Translations under genes and position numbers: made by a program
Source: Gnetum montanum
Taxonomy: Eukaryota; Streptophyta; Gnetopsida; Gnetales; Gnetaceae
Direction: 5' to 3'
DNA: 64,000 nucleotides
NCBI GenBank assembly: GCA_015680685.1
Contig: MNCI01021483.1
Location: 66,914-130,913 of the forward strand
Part shown: positions 12,619-23,516 of the stretch, one piece after another
How the letters are laid out: every line of letters begins with the position of its first letter
How positions within the stretch are numbered: position 1 is the first letter of the stretch
Notes under the pieces: model-generated
The model's input: only the letters and a program-made list of their open reading frames with translations
Told to the model about the DNA's origin: nothing
Database searches by the model: none

Positions 12619-14167
12619 TAAAACACCGTGAAAATTGTGAGTCGGCCTCAAGCAAAGATTCGCGATTTAGGAAAGAGTACATGTCAGAATTCCAGAAGGG
12701 AGAACAAGGCAGAGAGGCACGTAATATCAAGTCTTCGATTTCCTTTGCAGATTTCCAACCTTACTATGTTTTCTCTTTTTATGCTATATCACGCGACATA
12801 GCGTAATGATGCTTAGCGTGATTCTGTTTAACATAGTTTGGTATCAGAAGGTGACTTACTTCAGCAGATTTGGAGACGCTTAAGTAGTGTAATATGCGAT
12901 TTATCGTATGTTTTGCTAAGTCTTTTGTCCGAGGCCAAGTTTACGCTCTGTTACGCACGACAGCGTAATGAGCTTTGAAAAAGTCAAAGAGAGTCCAACG
13001 AAGCATAGCAGATTGGCACCTTTCTTTTTGGCCACCTTACTCTTGTTACGTGACGTAGCATGTGTCAGCGTAAGTCATCATCAAATTAATCATTGCTTAC
13101 GCTCCACTACGCTCGGCGGCATACATGAGCGTAAAATAGCTTGAATCCATTGTTCTCATGCTTTGTTATGCTCTTGAAACGCGACGTAGCGTGAATGAGC
13201 GTAATATAGCCCAAAGTTAGCTGCAACATATCTGATGCACAGTTGTTACTCACACGCACAGTACACAGATGAGCGTATTGTGCGTAATCACAAAGTTCAA
13301 CACGAAGTTGGTTAGGTCAATGGCGTTTCAAAAGGCTTGAAACACGTGTCATCACGACAATGCCTTCTCCACACATTGTCAAACCTATAAATACTCCCAT
13401 TAGCCAAAATATAGATGGACGGAGACATACGGAGGGACAGAAACAGAGAGGGCAGCATCTAGACAATTTTGGCAGCATCACCTTCTAGCAGAAATAGAGA
13501 ATATTTTTTGCTTGAGCATAGGCAGCAGGAGCGAGTGGCCCTTTGGTGAAGACACAACTTTCTCCATTGGTGATCATTAGTAGTTCTGAGTAGAGACTAC
13601 CTAAAGCAAAAGGAGCATATTAGGGACCGAGAGATCATCTGGCATGGATTGCAAGCTCTATTGATCAGAAGCAGTTGATCGATAGACGTCAGGACTTGAC
13701 CTTCCTTGCATCCCATCTTTGGCCTACGAGGTAGATTAGACTCCATTCTGTACTTTTTCTTGGACAGCTTTCTTGTTATTTTGTGTCTATATTGCACAAG
13801 ACAATCGGGGTCTCCCCAGTGTAGCTTGATATACAAAATATTCATTTTTTTGGGTCAAAACATAGATCTTGAAATTACGCGTTTCTCTCGTTTCTGATTC
13901 TTTTTGTCGTGTTAACGTCAACGTTATTACCATTTATCTACATCATTTTTCTTTCATTTCGTGGCTGGTCGAATCAGATCATTCCATGAAATATTCATAA
14001 TCTCCATCGGTTTACTGATTTAGTAAGTCCTAGTCTGATCGACAAGACCGTTCAGGGCTCCGTAGATTCGTTTTTCTGACATAGCCCTCACACGGATCCG
14101 TGGTTAAAACTGTGTACGCGGACCTCTGTTTGGTATTTTCCAGCTGCCAACATTTTCTGTCATTATA
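12619..14167 (+). repeat. 5' LTR of the young Tat-like element
   Basis: Direct repeat of 28668-30216, equal in length. Its first dinucleotide is TA and its last TA, where the other LTR has TG and CA; both changes are G-to-A or C-to-T. Sense transcription should start downstream of the TATA box at 13386. The LTR is unusually rich in the hexamer TTACGC and its complement GCGTAA (at least ten sites). Short open frames within it are not genes. Confidence 0.93.
13386..13393 (+). promoter_or_regulatory. TATA box of the 5' LTR
   Basis: TATAAATA in a CCTATAAATACT context, conserved in the 3' LTR at 29435-29442. The RNA start would be about 25-35 bases downstream, leaving a long R-U5 of roughly 750 bases. 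Confidence 0.7.
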
Positions 14168-14173
14168 GTTTTT

Positions 14174-14192
14174 TGGCACTAGAAGGAGGGCC
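14174..14192 (+). promoter_or_regulatory. Primer-binding site of the young element
   Basis: TGGCACTAGAAGGAGGGCC begins six bases after the end of the LTR and starts with the TGG expected to pair with a tRNA CCA end. The same 19 bases occur, on the minus strand, beside an LTR at 48019-48037, and a diverged form lies at 37088-37107. I do not name the primer tRNA. Confidence 0.8.
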
Positions 14193-14409
14193 TAGGCTCC
14201 GATTTGTATTCTTCGGGTAGCCCTGTTAGCGATTTATACCCAAAACCGTAAACGTAATACCTCTAGGGAAGTTTACGGCAGATCGTGTGGTGTAGATCGG
14301 TCGCAGGAACGATTCCTCTAGAATCCTACAGGGTAGAAACCCTATTTGCGATCTTTTTTTCAGCCACTTATTAGATCCAGTCATTTGTCACTGTTAATCC
14401 ACTCGAGCA

Positions 14410-17166
14410 ATGGATTCCGTATACACAACCACAACCGCCATGGTCGCCGCCGATTTGGGTGCCACATCTGTGAACCCCATCGCCACCACCGGACCAGCTT
14501 CTGGTATTGTAGGACCTCAAGGACTGTCATGTTGGTCATTGAGACTATAGGGCAAAGACCCAGTATTTACTGTCGTGACCCCTGAGGAATAAAATTTCAT
14601 CTACGTTAAGATCCAGGCGAAGCTACCTCTTAGCCGAGCCGAAATCGAAGCGAAACGGAACTTTGAGATGATCCGCCGAGGGGACCAGGATTTCACCCTA
14701 ATAGCCTATGACATCATCCCTTTAACAGACCATCAACATGAAATTATAACACAGTTGGTCATGGCCAAGATCCAAGCTACACGGGCTATGATGAAAACCC
14801 AGAATGGGGAGGAAGAAGATGATGAGTTTGCGGCCCAGTCTGAGCATTCATATCACACTCTTAGTCCCCATACATAAGTCAATCCATCATTCCCTCTCAA
14901 CGGAGAAGCTGCTCCTCTTAATCCAGCCATGACCACACAGATGCACATTCCTATCATTCTGCAAGCCACCACACAGTCATCCATCCTACAAGTCCAAATA
15001 CCTCACAATAACATGGGGGCGGTCTCATCACCACGCGTTCTCAGCATTCCATCGGTGGTTCCAGCAACCACCGCGCTCCATTTCATCCCTCAAATCCAAC
15101 CCCATGCCATATCCATAACTTGCCTGGTGTAGACTTTATCGCTTCCACCCCCTCCAACTCAACAGATCACCGTTGTCCTGTAGCCACAGATACCTGTCCA
15201 ATAGCTGGTCGCGAGTCAGTGGAACTACCCCGCTGCATAATACAACTAGTCTACGGTATACGGTGTGCAACCCTTGGTGGCACCTGCAACACATGTTCCG
15301 CAGATGGCTCCGGAATATCCTTATCCTTATCCCACACAGCAGGCGGAAGCTAACCTCTCTTCTCAAACTGGTGGATGGTGGTCTTCACAAGGCCCCCCGC
15401 CTACGGGGATCACCACCCCACCATCTACCGGCCAAACCATCCCACCATTTCCACCATCTGGCACTGCTTTCCCAGGTCAGCCCCATGCTCCTCCTCCACA
15501 GACACCTCCATCGATAGGTCTAGACCAAGCCTTTTTGCATATTCAAACCCTCACTGAGGAGGTTAGGTGCCTTAAGGTCATTGGCTCAGACACTGTACAG
15601 ATCATGGACTTCTACCAAGATGATCCTATTAGTTCAGCGGTCCCTATGCTGTTGTTGCCACCGGGGATGTCCTTGCCTCATTTTACCAAGTATAATGGGG
15701 AGGGAGATCCTAATGCTCACTTGGTCACCTTCAAATCTAAGTCCTTGTTGTTATAACAATGGCCACACACAATTATCTGAGTCTTTGCTATGTCTTTAAC
15801 AGGTAAAGCTTTGGATTTGTATCGAGCCCTCCCACGCTCTTCCATCTTAACCTTGGGAGAGCTGCTGACACAATTGATGACCCTATTTAAATACAACTTA
15901 AAGCTGGAAGTCACGTTGGATCTACTCATGGGGGTGAAACAAGACCCGCTCGAACCCGTCCACAAGTTCATACAGCGTTGGAGTGCTACTTTGAATGAAA
16001 TCCGTGAGCCAATCGCAGACTCACATCTACTGGCTATTTTCAAAGGAGCAGTTAATGAATTTATCAAGTCAAAGTTGTATTATCTTTCCCCCAACTCTTT
16101 ACATCAGGCCTTCGCCCAAACTAAAAGCATCCAAGATGCTGCGGAGGCCAGAAAAGACCCGGCGTATGTCACCTACAAGAATGCTGACAACAAGGGAAAA
16201 GACAAAGGTAAAGCGGCGACAACGATAGTAGCCACACTGACTGAGGGTACAAAGACTAAGAATAAGAAGGCACCTATGGTGCCTCTTGAGACCACGGCTA
16301 GTGTCGGCACCAGCCAAGACACAGCTTCCCTAGAAAAATCGCCCCAGCCAAAACCTAAATTTGAGCGTAAAGATCACTCGAAATATATGGCCCTACCTGT
16401 AAAGAATTCAGAACTGTTGAAACAATTGTTAGGGGTAGGATACATTCAACCCAAGAAGGTATCCAAAGAAGCTCTGAAGCATCATAGACGTCATTGTGAA
16501 CTGCTGAAGAATCCTTCTTTAGCCTTACCCAACGAACCACCAGTTCCAAGATCTTTCAGGTTAGATCATTTCTGTGACTACCACCAGCTGTGTGGTCACA
16601 ATATGGATTACTGCTGGGTGTTGAAAGATGACATTCAATGCATGCTTGATGACGGTTCACTCAAGCTAGACGGTAGTAATCCGACGCGTCCGGAAAACCA
16701 AACATTACACTTATATAAGGATCCATTGAATGCAAACAATGCTCCGTATACAATCAATGTGGTGAGTACGGATAGTGAGAGGAAAGTACCTCCCAAACAA
16801 CCTTTTATTTTGCACGTACCTGCCAGCTCACCAAAGGGGGGAGACCTTTCATCGGCAGCCAGTGGTGTCTCGAGGCCACCTTTCATTATACAGGCAGCTT
16901 CAGAGAATACCACTCAGCCACACGGTAACAGACAAGCTACGGCTTTGTCAACACCCATGCCTAGGGCACCCTTCATCATTAGGGTGCCAAAACCACCGGC
17001 TGCTCCTCTCATGCAAGGGCAGACCTCTAACCAAAATCGTCAACCATCACCTAACAAGCGAAAGGGAGAGGAAACATCTGTTAACCTGAAGAAAGATCAT
17101 TTTACGCTCGGCTTTCCTAAGACTAGGCCCTTGGCCTCTGTGCCTTCACCTGTGCCTCAGAAATAG
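14410..17166 (+). pseudogene. gag: gag polyprotein region, Tat-like
   Basis: Codes the structural protein that forms the virus-like particle. One frame runs from the ATG at 14410 (MDSVYTTTTAMVAADLGATS) through to protease, broken by stops but without a frameshift before 17870. After a charged N-terminal part (EAKRNFEMIRRGDQDFTLIA) comes a proline-rich linker (about 14900-15500). The Retrotrans_gag core follows (LPHFTKYNGEGDPNAHLVTF, ALDLYRALPRSSI, DPLEPVHKFIQRW, KSKLYYLSP). A CCHC-like knuckle lies near 16570 (HFCDYHQLCGHNMDYC), and a basic linker holds three PFI motifs. Stops include those at 14875, 15130, 15754 and 17164; the longest open part is 15790-17166. The old element has a homologous region at 36353-33621 on the other strand. 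Confidence 0.88.
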
Positions 17167-18197
17167 AATAAAGGTGTGGAAACGCAACCACCTCCTCTTG
17201 GCAAGAAAACGAACAACCCCCCGACTGACACCGTTCCACCTCGGGAGATTTGCCTCTTGGGCCGAATGGAAGAGGACAAGGGAGATAAACAACCCAGCTA
17301 AGAGAAAGACCTCCTCGATGCGTTTATGTAGGTCAAACAGGCTCTCAAACAAAAAAATACAACACTGAGCCTCTATGACCTTCTTATGACGTCCCGGGAA
17401 CACCGTGAGGCTATGGTCCGCATGCTTACATCCATATCTATGGATGAAAGCTTGCCAGTGGAGGAGGAAGCGATACATGCTATCATGTTTCCTTCCGAAG
17501 CTGAGCAATCTAGGCCTACCTCGCTGATCTTTCATGACGAGTCTATCAAAGACGATCCTGAGAAAGGTCAGGTGATAACTGAACCCATGTTCATCACCAT
17601 TTGGGTTGGTCAGTACCAAATCCGGAGGGTACATGTGGACGATGGCGCAGCTACAAAAATCATTCGTTATTCCATTGTGGATAGGTTGGGTTTGGTTGAC
17701 CAGATCACTCCCACAATGACAGCTTGCGTAAAATCGTTCAATGGGGCAAGGGTTCAGGTCAAAGGGATGGTCCATATCGAATTTGTGGCAGGAGATCAAT
17801 TCCCAACAGAGGCGACATTCCTAGTCATCGAGGAGATGCCTAGATTCAACTTGATCTTAGGGAGGTCATGGTAGCCCAGCTGAGGGCAGTTTCATCACCG
17901 ATACACCAAGAGATAAACCTACCCTACGCTGGAGGGGAGGTCATAATACGCGGTGATGAAATCACCCCCAGGACTGTCAACAACATTGAAGAAGAACGGG
18001 GTTCAGAGATAGAAACACCAGATGATCAAACCTATCCCCAAATCCCTCAACAAATTAACACTAATGATGACAGTCTAGCCTGGGCCAACCTGCCATTTCA
18101 GGATGGCAGCGTAGAGGAGTCAGATCGTCAATCCCCCCGTCCTTACACAACATTCAACATGAAGGCCATTAAGAGACAACTAAGGATTGATGGTTGA
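17167..18197 (+). pseudogene. Aspartic protease region of the young element
   Basis: Processes the polyprotein. It continues the gag frame (TAG at 17164, then TAA and TAG codons before 17386) and is open from 17386 to 17871. The active-site region reads VHVDDGAATKIIRYSIVDRL, so the catalytic Asp and the D-G-A turn are kept. The C-terminal signature is FNLILGRSW. Directly after it the frame moves by one (TGGTAG, consistent with loss of one G), and the alternative frame 17868-18197 continues with VAQLRAVSSPIHQEINLPYA. It ends at 18197, possibly at a splice donor. The old element has the same protease at 33.6-33.1 kb. Confidence 0.85.
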
Positions 18198-18426
18198 AGA
18201 ATGGCATTTACGCACATTATCACGTTTTTATCAGCTATCGCCATTTGCATTCAGTAGTCTATTTTTCATTCAATACATATTTACGCTATAAAATTTTTCA
18301 ATTTTTATGTTTGTCATCTCTTTACGCTATTGCATTTCTTTTACGTACGCTATTCACGTTGCTTAATCACTTTAGCCTAATTACGCAGAATTGTATACTA
18401 TCATCATTTACGCTTCCTATATTACA
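18198..18426. other. Short spacer rich in TTACGC motifs
   Basis: AT-rich noncoding sequence after the protease stop. TTACGC or TACGCT-type motifs recur at about 18208, 18280, 18324, 18340 and 18381, echoing the LTR. Confidence 0.45.
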
Positions 18427-18760
18427 CAAAGGGCCCGCAATGGCCTTAAAATAGTTATAGCCCGCAACGACCTTAAACTAGTTAGGGCCCACAATGGCCT
18501 TAAACTAGTTATGGCCCGCAACGGCCTTAAACTAGCCATGGCCCGCAACGGCCGAAAACTAGTTTCCAGATTACGAAAATGCCTGTCATGGCCCGCAACG
18601 GCCTTAAAATAATTTCCAGTTTACGCAGACTCCTATGACGGCCCGCAATGGCCTAAAACTAGTTCTAGATAATGCAAACGCCAGCAGTGGCCCGCAATGG
18701 CCTAAAACTAGTCTCCAGTTTACGCATATGGCCCGCAATGGCCTTAAACTAGCTCTTCCA
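18427..18760 (+). repeat. Tandem repeat block 1, protease side
   Basis: Nine units with the core GCCCGCAACGGCCTTAAACT begin near 18431, 18462, 18488, 18514, 18540, 18589, 18640, 18688 and 18728. The first five are spaced 26-31 bases and the rest 40-50. The block sits between the protease stop (18197) and the stop of the antisense gene (18940), so the 3' ends of two convergent coding units meet here. Its core resembles that of block 2 after pol (27006-27500). Confidence 0.85.
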
Positions 18761-18939
18761 TTCCATCGGCATAACTTAGGAAAAATCCTTAACAATTACA
18801 CTCACGCTTTGCAGATAAAAACATAAAATACAAAAAATAATTGACATTTAAAACAATCAGAAGGTCTTATAGCACGTCTTTCATTCATTCACAAAACACT
18901 ACATGACTTCACATCAATAAAACTATGCGTAAACCACAA

Positions 18940-21900
18940 CTACGCATCTCCCCTAATGCCACTGTCACCAGTGTCTCTTAAATCAGGCTCTAGACCTGAT
19001 AGATCCTCCTCTAGTGGGCCTTCTCTTCGGAAAAGTATTCCTTCATGAGGAATTCCCTCTTCATGAGTTTCTTGCGCTGGTACCGGCTCCACGGGAGGAG
19101 GCTCTTCATCACCATGTCCCTCTTCTTGTACCTGCTCCTCAGCCGGCTCGTCTTCCCCATTCGCTTCAAGAACCTGAATACAGAGAACATCGATCAACAA
19201 AGTAGAAACTAGACAACACAACCAAAGAGAATTTAGATTTAGTCATAGTTAAACCTACTCGTGACGGCCTTGCTTCCGCAGCAAAAGGAAGCTTTTCTAG
19301 GCTGGCCCATAGGCGCTTCATAATTTCCTCCTCAGTTAGGTCTGACCACACATCATCTCCCAAGGCAGCTCCAGCCTTCACCTTCCCCTTCTCCACGCTA
19401 GTCCAGCGAGGCAGGTCAAGGAAGAAGGTAGGGACTGCAGTCATGCCCCCGGGGAGAGTCACCTCCATTTTCGGGGATGCACTCACGATCACCTGCTCTT
19501 GGAATGTCTTGAAGGCTTCGGATGCACCAATGATGTCAAGGAAGACTCGCAAGGATTGGGCTTTAATGGCAGAATCACGGTAAAGCTGATGATAAGCGAC
19601 ACTTTCTCGCTTATACACATGCTTGTGGTTCTTTTCCTTCTGCCCCCATTCTTGCACACTTGTGCAGTAATGCCTCCAGTCTTGGCTTTTCTGAGCCAAC
19701 AGCTCTATCTGCATCCATTGCTCCACCAACACCCAACTAGTTTGTACGCTGTTCTTGATGGCCACCCAATAACGGGAGTAGTTGATAATAGCAGTACGCC
19801 AGTCTTCATCACCCGTCTTCCGCACCTGTAGGAACTCACACCGTGACTTCAAGTCCCTGACCTCTTTGGTCAGAGACTCATTCCACTTCTCTAACCTCTG
19901 CATCCTTTTCTAGAGGTTCTCATTCACGCCCTTACTTTCCCATAAGGAGCGAGTCGAGCATAACGCACATTTACGTATTTCCTCATAAATGTGATGTGGC
20001 ATGACCACCCCATCAGATGGAGGCTCCACTGTGTCCAGATCAATGGGCTCTGTTGGGTCCCATTGAAGACGAGCTCCTAACAGCAAACATCATCAATGTT
20101 TTATGAAACATTACCGCTGTATGATATCAAAAACTCATTATAGCCACCAACCTACTAGCTTTGAGGTCGACACGCTCGAGGCGCTCGATCATATCACTGA
20201 CAACCCTTTCCATGAAGGTGAACTTGTCAGGAAAGTCCCTCCATGCTCTACTCATGGTGACAGACGTGGACGCGTCCTCTCCTCCTATAGCGTAGTCAAG
20301 TTAGATATCCTTCTTATTAACAGAATTTTTTCAAAATTTTCAACACGTTCACTACCTCTACCGGTAACAGTGGGGGGGGGGTCACCAACACCTTCTCCCT
20401 CCTTCCTCCCCTCACGCACAAGAGTCTGTGCATCGCTAGTCCTAATGACTGGGGCCTCCTCACACACAAGAATCTGTGAGTGACTCACCCTAATAGCTAG
20501 GGCCTCCTCTTCCAAAACTGGAGCCCCTTCCCCATGACTTAGTATTACTACCCCTATCTCAGGGGTCAGCTGCTCAGTAACTTTGTTTGGTCACATCACA
20601 TAACCCACCCAATATAGTTCAAAACATTTTAAATAAACATTGCGTAATAAAATTTTAATACATTTCTACTACGCTTACCAGGCGGAGGTTTACTCCGCTG
20701 CACTCTCACTTTCACGTTCCGACCTGCGCTGCTCCCAGGCTCTGCATAGGTCTCGGTTATACGAAGCCTTTTACGCCAGGTTAAAGGCTCTACAATTTCA
20801 GTTGCCAAGCGTTTCCCTCGTGAGGCATCACCAGTATAAGTGGGCATTATCCTACCTATGCTGTCGGGGCCTCGAATACACGATGCCACCAAATCCCTGG
20901 TGGTTATGGACAAAGATTCCCCAATTCCTTCTGGAGGATCCTGTCCATGGGTGGTGCTGAAGATATGGGTAATCCACGGTCTTGATAGATGGTCTCGGTC
21001 TTGCTGCACCCAGACCCCATTCCATTGGATGACCAAAAATTTAACAAAACACTGAAGGCAAGCTATAAAGAAGGCGTAATGCACGTTGAAACGAGACACG
21101 AGCTTCTTACGAAGCCTGATCATCTCAGTGTGTAGCCCCTCCGCAAAGTAGCTTGCCCAATTGAACAAGGTCCCTTCTTCCACTACCTCTCGCATAATAT
21201 GGGTCTACTCTAGGGAGAAGAACTTCCCCTACGAGAGTGTTTTGGGGAAGGCCCAAGCTCAGAAAAGGGGATAAATTGTCTTGGAAACTCCCCGTTCGAT
21301 TCTTTCACAAGGGATTCGCTTAGTCTCCTTCTTCACCCCTACCCACTCCTCCAGCCACTCCTGACAGGGGAGTCTCCTCTTCCCCTTTTCTTCTACAGGA
21401 AGGCCGTCAGAGGGGATGCCAAAAAGGTCTTCAAAGAGATGAGTGTCAATATCAAAACTTACACGCACGTGATGTACGCGTGTGCAAAAATGCTCTGCCT
21501 CTTCACTGAAAGAGTTGACCAAGGTTAACATCTCACCGGCGGGGACATCAGGAGTCATGGCTAAAAAAAATGCATTAGCCTCACTTCTTGTATCTTGGTG
21601 GTCACCGCAACTGGGGCCGCCGCATGACAGAGCCAACCTTGTGCTTCCTTGATGTCACCGTAGCGGAAAAGAAGGGTATTCAACTCGCGGCCGGAAATTG
21701 TAAGGGTAATCTCTCGGGATTCCCTGACTGAACAAAATAGACATAGGTCAAGCAAACACACTATTGCAGATACTCAAAATTCACAATTACACCGTAATAG
21801 AATATACAGTAGTTTACCAGGACCAAACAGCAAGGGAAATGAAGGAAGTTTCCTCTGCACATCCGCAACGGTGAGGGGTGGATCCAAAGTCCAATTGTCA

Positions 21901-23115
21901 TGCAGCCACCCGAGATTCTGGCAAGTCTCGAAAGCATCAGCATAGCGGGTGGGGTACTCATGAATGTCGAAGCCGATCTACCCCAACACACCGGTGCGTA
22001 CATTGTTAGTCGAGGTAAATGCCTTTATCACCGTTTCGGTCCACAACAGAGTATTGCCATCCCCAACTAACCTATTTTCATGAATAATAAACATGTACCA
22101 TACCACATAGGCTTATCTTATGCTTTGCAAAACCCAGACAATAGACATATAACAAAAATACAGTCAACAAAACCACTTACCCGCCTGAATAATACACAGT
22201 GCCTACTGGGTTGTGGAAGTAGGTCGAGACATGATGGGCCACGAACAAAGTGTTGTACGCATGGTAGAAATTGAATTGGTCCTTCTCCCAGATCCAATTT
22301 AAGCACCTCAAAATACAGGCACTAAGTTCTCGATCCTGGGGATGACCAGTATCGACAACCCCATCTGTCAAGAACGCCAAAATCCCCTGTGCAGAATCCA
22401 CTAACAGGTGCTCCAAAATGGCACCAGCAACATCACCTGTCAGATTAGACCATATGATGATGCTGTAGTTATGCAGTAAAAACTGCAGGAACTCCAGCAC
22501 ACCCCTTCAAAACCATATGGCCTTCCCATGGAACCGATTTTGCATGGGAGGGACATTAGGGACGATTGGGTTTATACAGCACACAACCCCAACAATATCT
22601 AAGATGATCAAAACAGGCTTTAGCATAACACTGTACAGAGAATTCAATAATCAAATTAATGTCTAGATTCATGTTTACACGCTTAAATACAGAAAACCTA
22701 CACATTACGCTCAGCCATCTATGTCAAAATTGTCCAAACCCTTACAACAGCGTAAGGTTTGTCCCTGACAACGGTGATAGACGTAACCCTAGCAAATCCT
22801 CATCTTAACGCGAGGTCCATAATTCAAAACCCTCATTTACGCGAAGAACGCTACAAAAAATAAACACTAAAATAGCACGAGTACTCAAGGAATGGCCTAC
22901 CGGTTCAAAGGTGTCGGGTCGCGTACTTCGACCACTGCCTGCGAAGCGCGCTGAAGGTTCTCCTGCACCTCGTCAATTTTAGCTAATTTGGCATTCTTCC
23001 TTTTCATTTTAGGACCCATTATCACAGCTTCAAAACTTTCACAGCTTTTCACCTTCAAATCTTCATAAACTACACGCTCCAATCTTCTGCTCCTTCTCCT
23101 CTCGCTTTGCAACAA
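18940..23115 (-). pseudogene. Spliced antisense gene in the retrotransposon, eight exons
   Basis: A gene of unknown function read against gag-pol. Exons: 23115-22901, 22630-22181, 22071-21818, 21727-20679, 20580-20356, 20284-20156, 20076-19259 and 19173-18940; about 3.37 kb, ~1120 residues. All seven introns are GT-AG and the reading phase carries across each, with one base missing from the T run at 21563-21570. Exon 1 is basic and helical (RRRSRRLERVVYEDLKVKS). Exons 2-3 resemble an FCP1-like HAD fold. Exon 4 holds a large globular domain (DIDTHLFEDLFGIPSDG, FNWASYFAEGLHTEMIRLRK). Exon 5 has a duplicated ~17-residue unit. Exon 7 is probably coiled coil, Trp-rich (WRTAIINYSRYWVAIKNS). Exon 8 is Glu/Pro-rich and ends at TAG 18942-18940. 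In-frame stops lie at 22507, 21978, 21259, 21229, 21205 and 19910. The old element keeps exons 2-8. Confidence 0.85.
21818..22630 (-). other. FCP1-like HAD domain in exons 2-3 of the antisense gene
   Basis: Exon 2 opens with KPVLIILDIVGVV, which fits HAD motif I (a hydrophobic strand, then Asp-x-x-Gly). About 25 residues on comes LEFLQFLLHNYSIIIWSNLT, the FCP1-like pattern of a helix followed by a strand ending in Trp-Ser. Exon 3 starts GNTLLWTETVIKAF; in active FCP1-like enzymes this strand carries two Asp after NTLL. Here the motif I second Asp is Val and the late Asp pair reads Thr-Glu. The old copy has Glu-Leu-Val-Gly at motif I. This suggests a fold kept without phosphatase chemistry. 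The call rests on motif order and spacing, not on a profile search. Confidence 0.55.
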
Positions 23116-23496
23116 TTAAGAATTTGAATTCACGATAGCCAACAGCCTGTTCTTATTGAGAACTGCTTACTTATATGAAAATTTAACCGACTTGATACCC
23201 GATTTCAGCGAGACTTGCCCAAATGTTGGTGTCAGTATGAGCTGGAACCCAGAGATCAAGGCATTAATTACGTCAGACCTCACATGCATTACGGTCCGAA
23301 ACAACCCTAAACTACTGTACCTTATCTCTTCGTAATCAGGTCTCATTAATTACAGGCCATTCACATATTTCAAAATTCAGTTAGCCTCACGTGCAGTAAC
23401 ACCACGTCATGTCATGTACATTAGACAATGCATCTTTCATTAAGCACTTATCGCATTAAACATAGTCTCCTTCTAATCATTTTTCACATTTGAAAA
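23116..23496 (-). promoter_or_regulatory. Candidate promoter region of the antisense gene
   Basis: This 380-base interval separates the ATG of the antisense gene from the RT start on the other strand. On the minus strand CATATAAGTA (about 23169-23178) lies about 55 bases before the ATG and could serve as a TATA element. No other sites are evident. The assignment is by position only. Confidence 0.3.
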
Positions 23497-23516
23497 TTTT
23501 GTAGGACAATTGACAG

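Larger units (their letters stand above)
18198..23516 (+). other. Possible sense-strand intron between protease and RT
   Basis: Protease coding ends at 18197 and RT coding starts near 23517, leaving 5.3 kb with no sense coding. In Ogre elements of the Tat group, an intron between protease and RT is spliced out so that one polyprotein is made. GATGGTTG at the protease end offers a GT donor, and TTTTGTAG (23497-23504) or TTGACAG (23510-23516) an AG acceptor. I could not fix the exact pair by reading phase. If the intron is real, the whole antisense gene lies inside it. Confidence 0.45.

Noticed and set aside
12482-12806. Overlapping open frames across the left boundary of the young element
   Set aside because: They cross the LTR junction and the disrupted exon 4, so they cannot be ancestral genes.
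15120-15557. Several overlapping plus- and minus-strand frames over the Pro-rich gag linker
   Set aside because: Shadows of the gag frame; the frame starting at 14410 aligns with the old element's gag, the others do not.
18391-18612. Open frame with repeated ARNGLKL units, and its neighbours at 18194-18454 and 18604-18826
   Set aside because: These are translations of the tandem repeat block in several frames and on both strands; no start context or domain.
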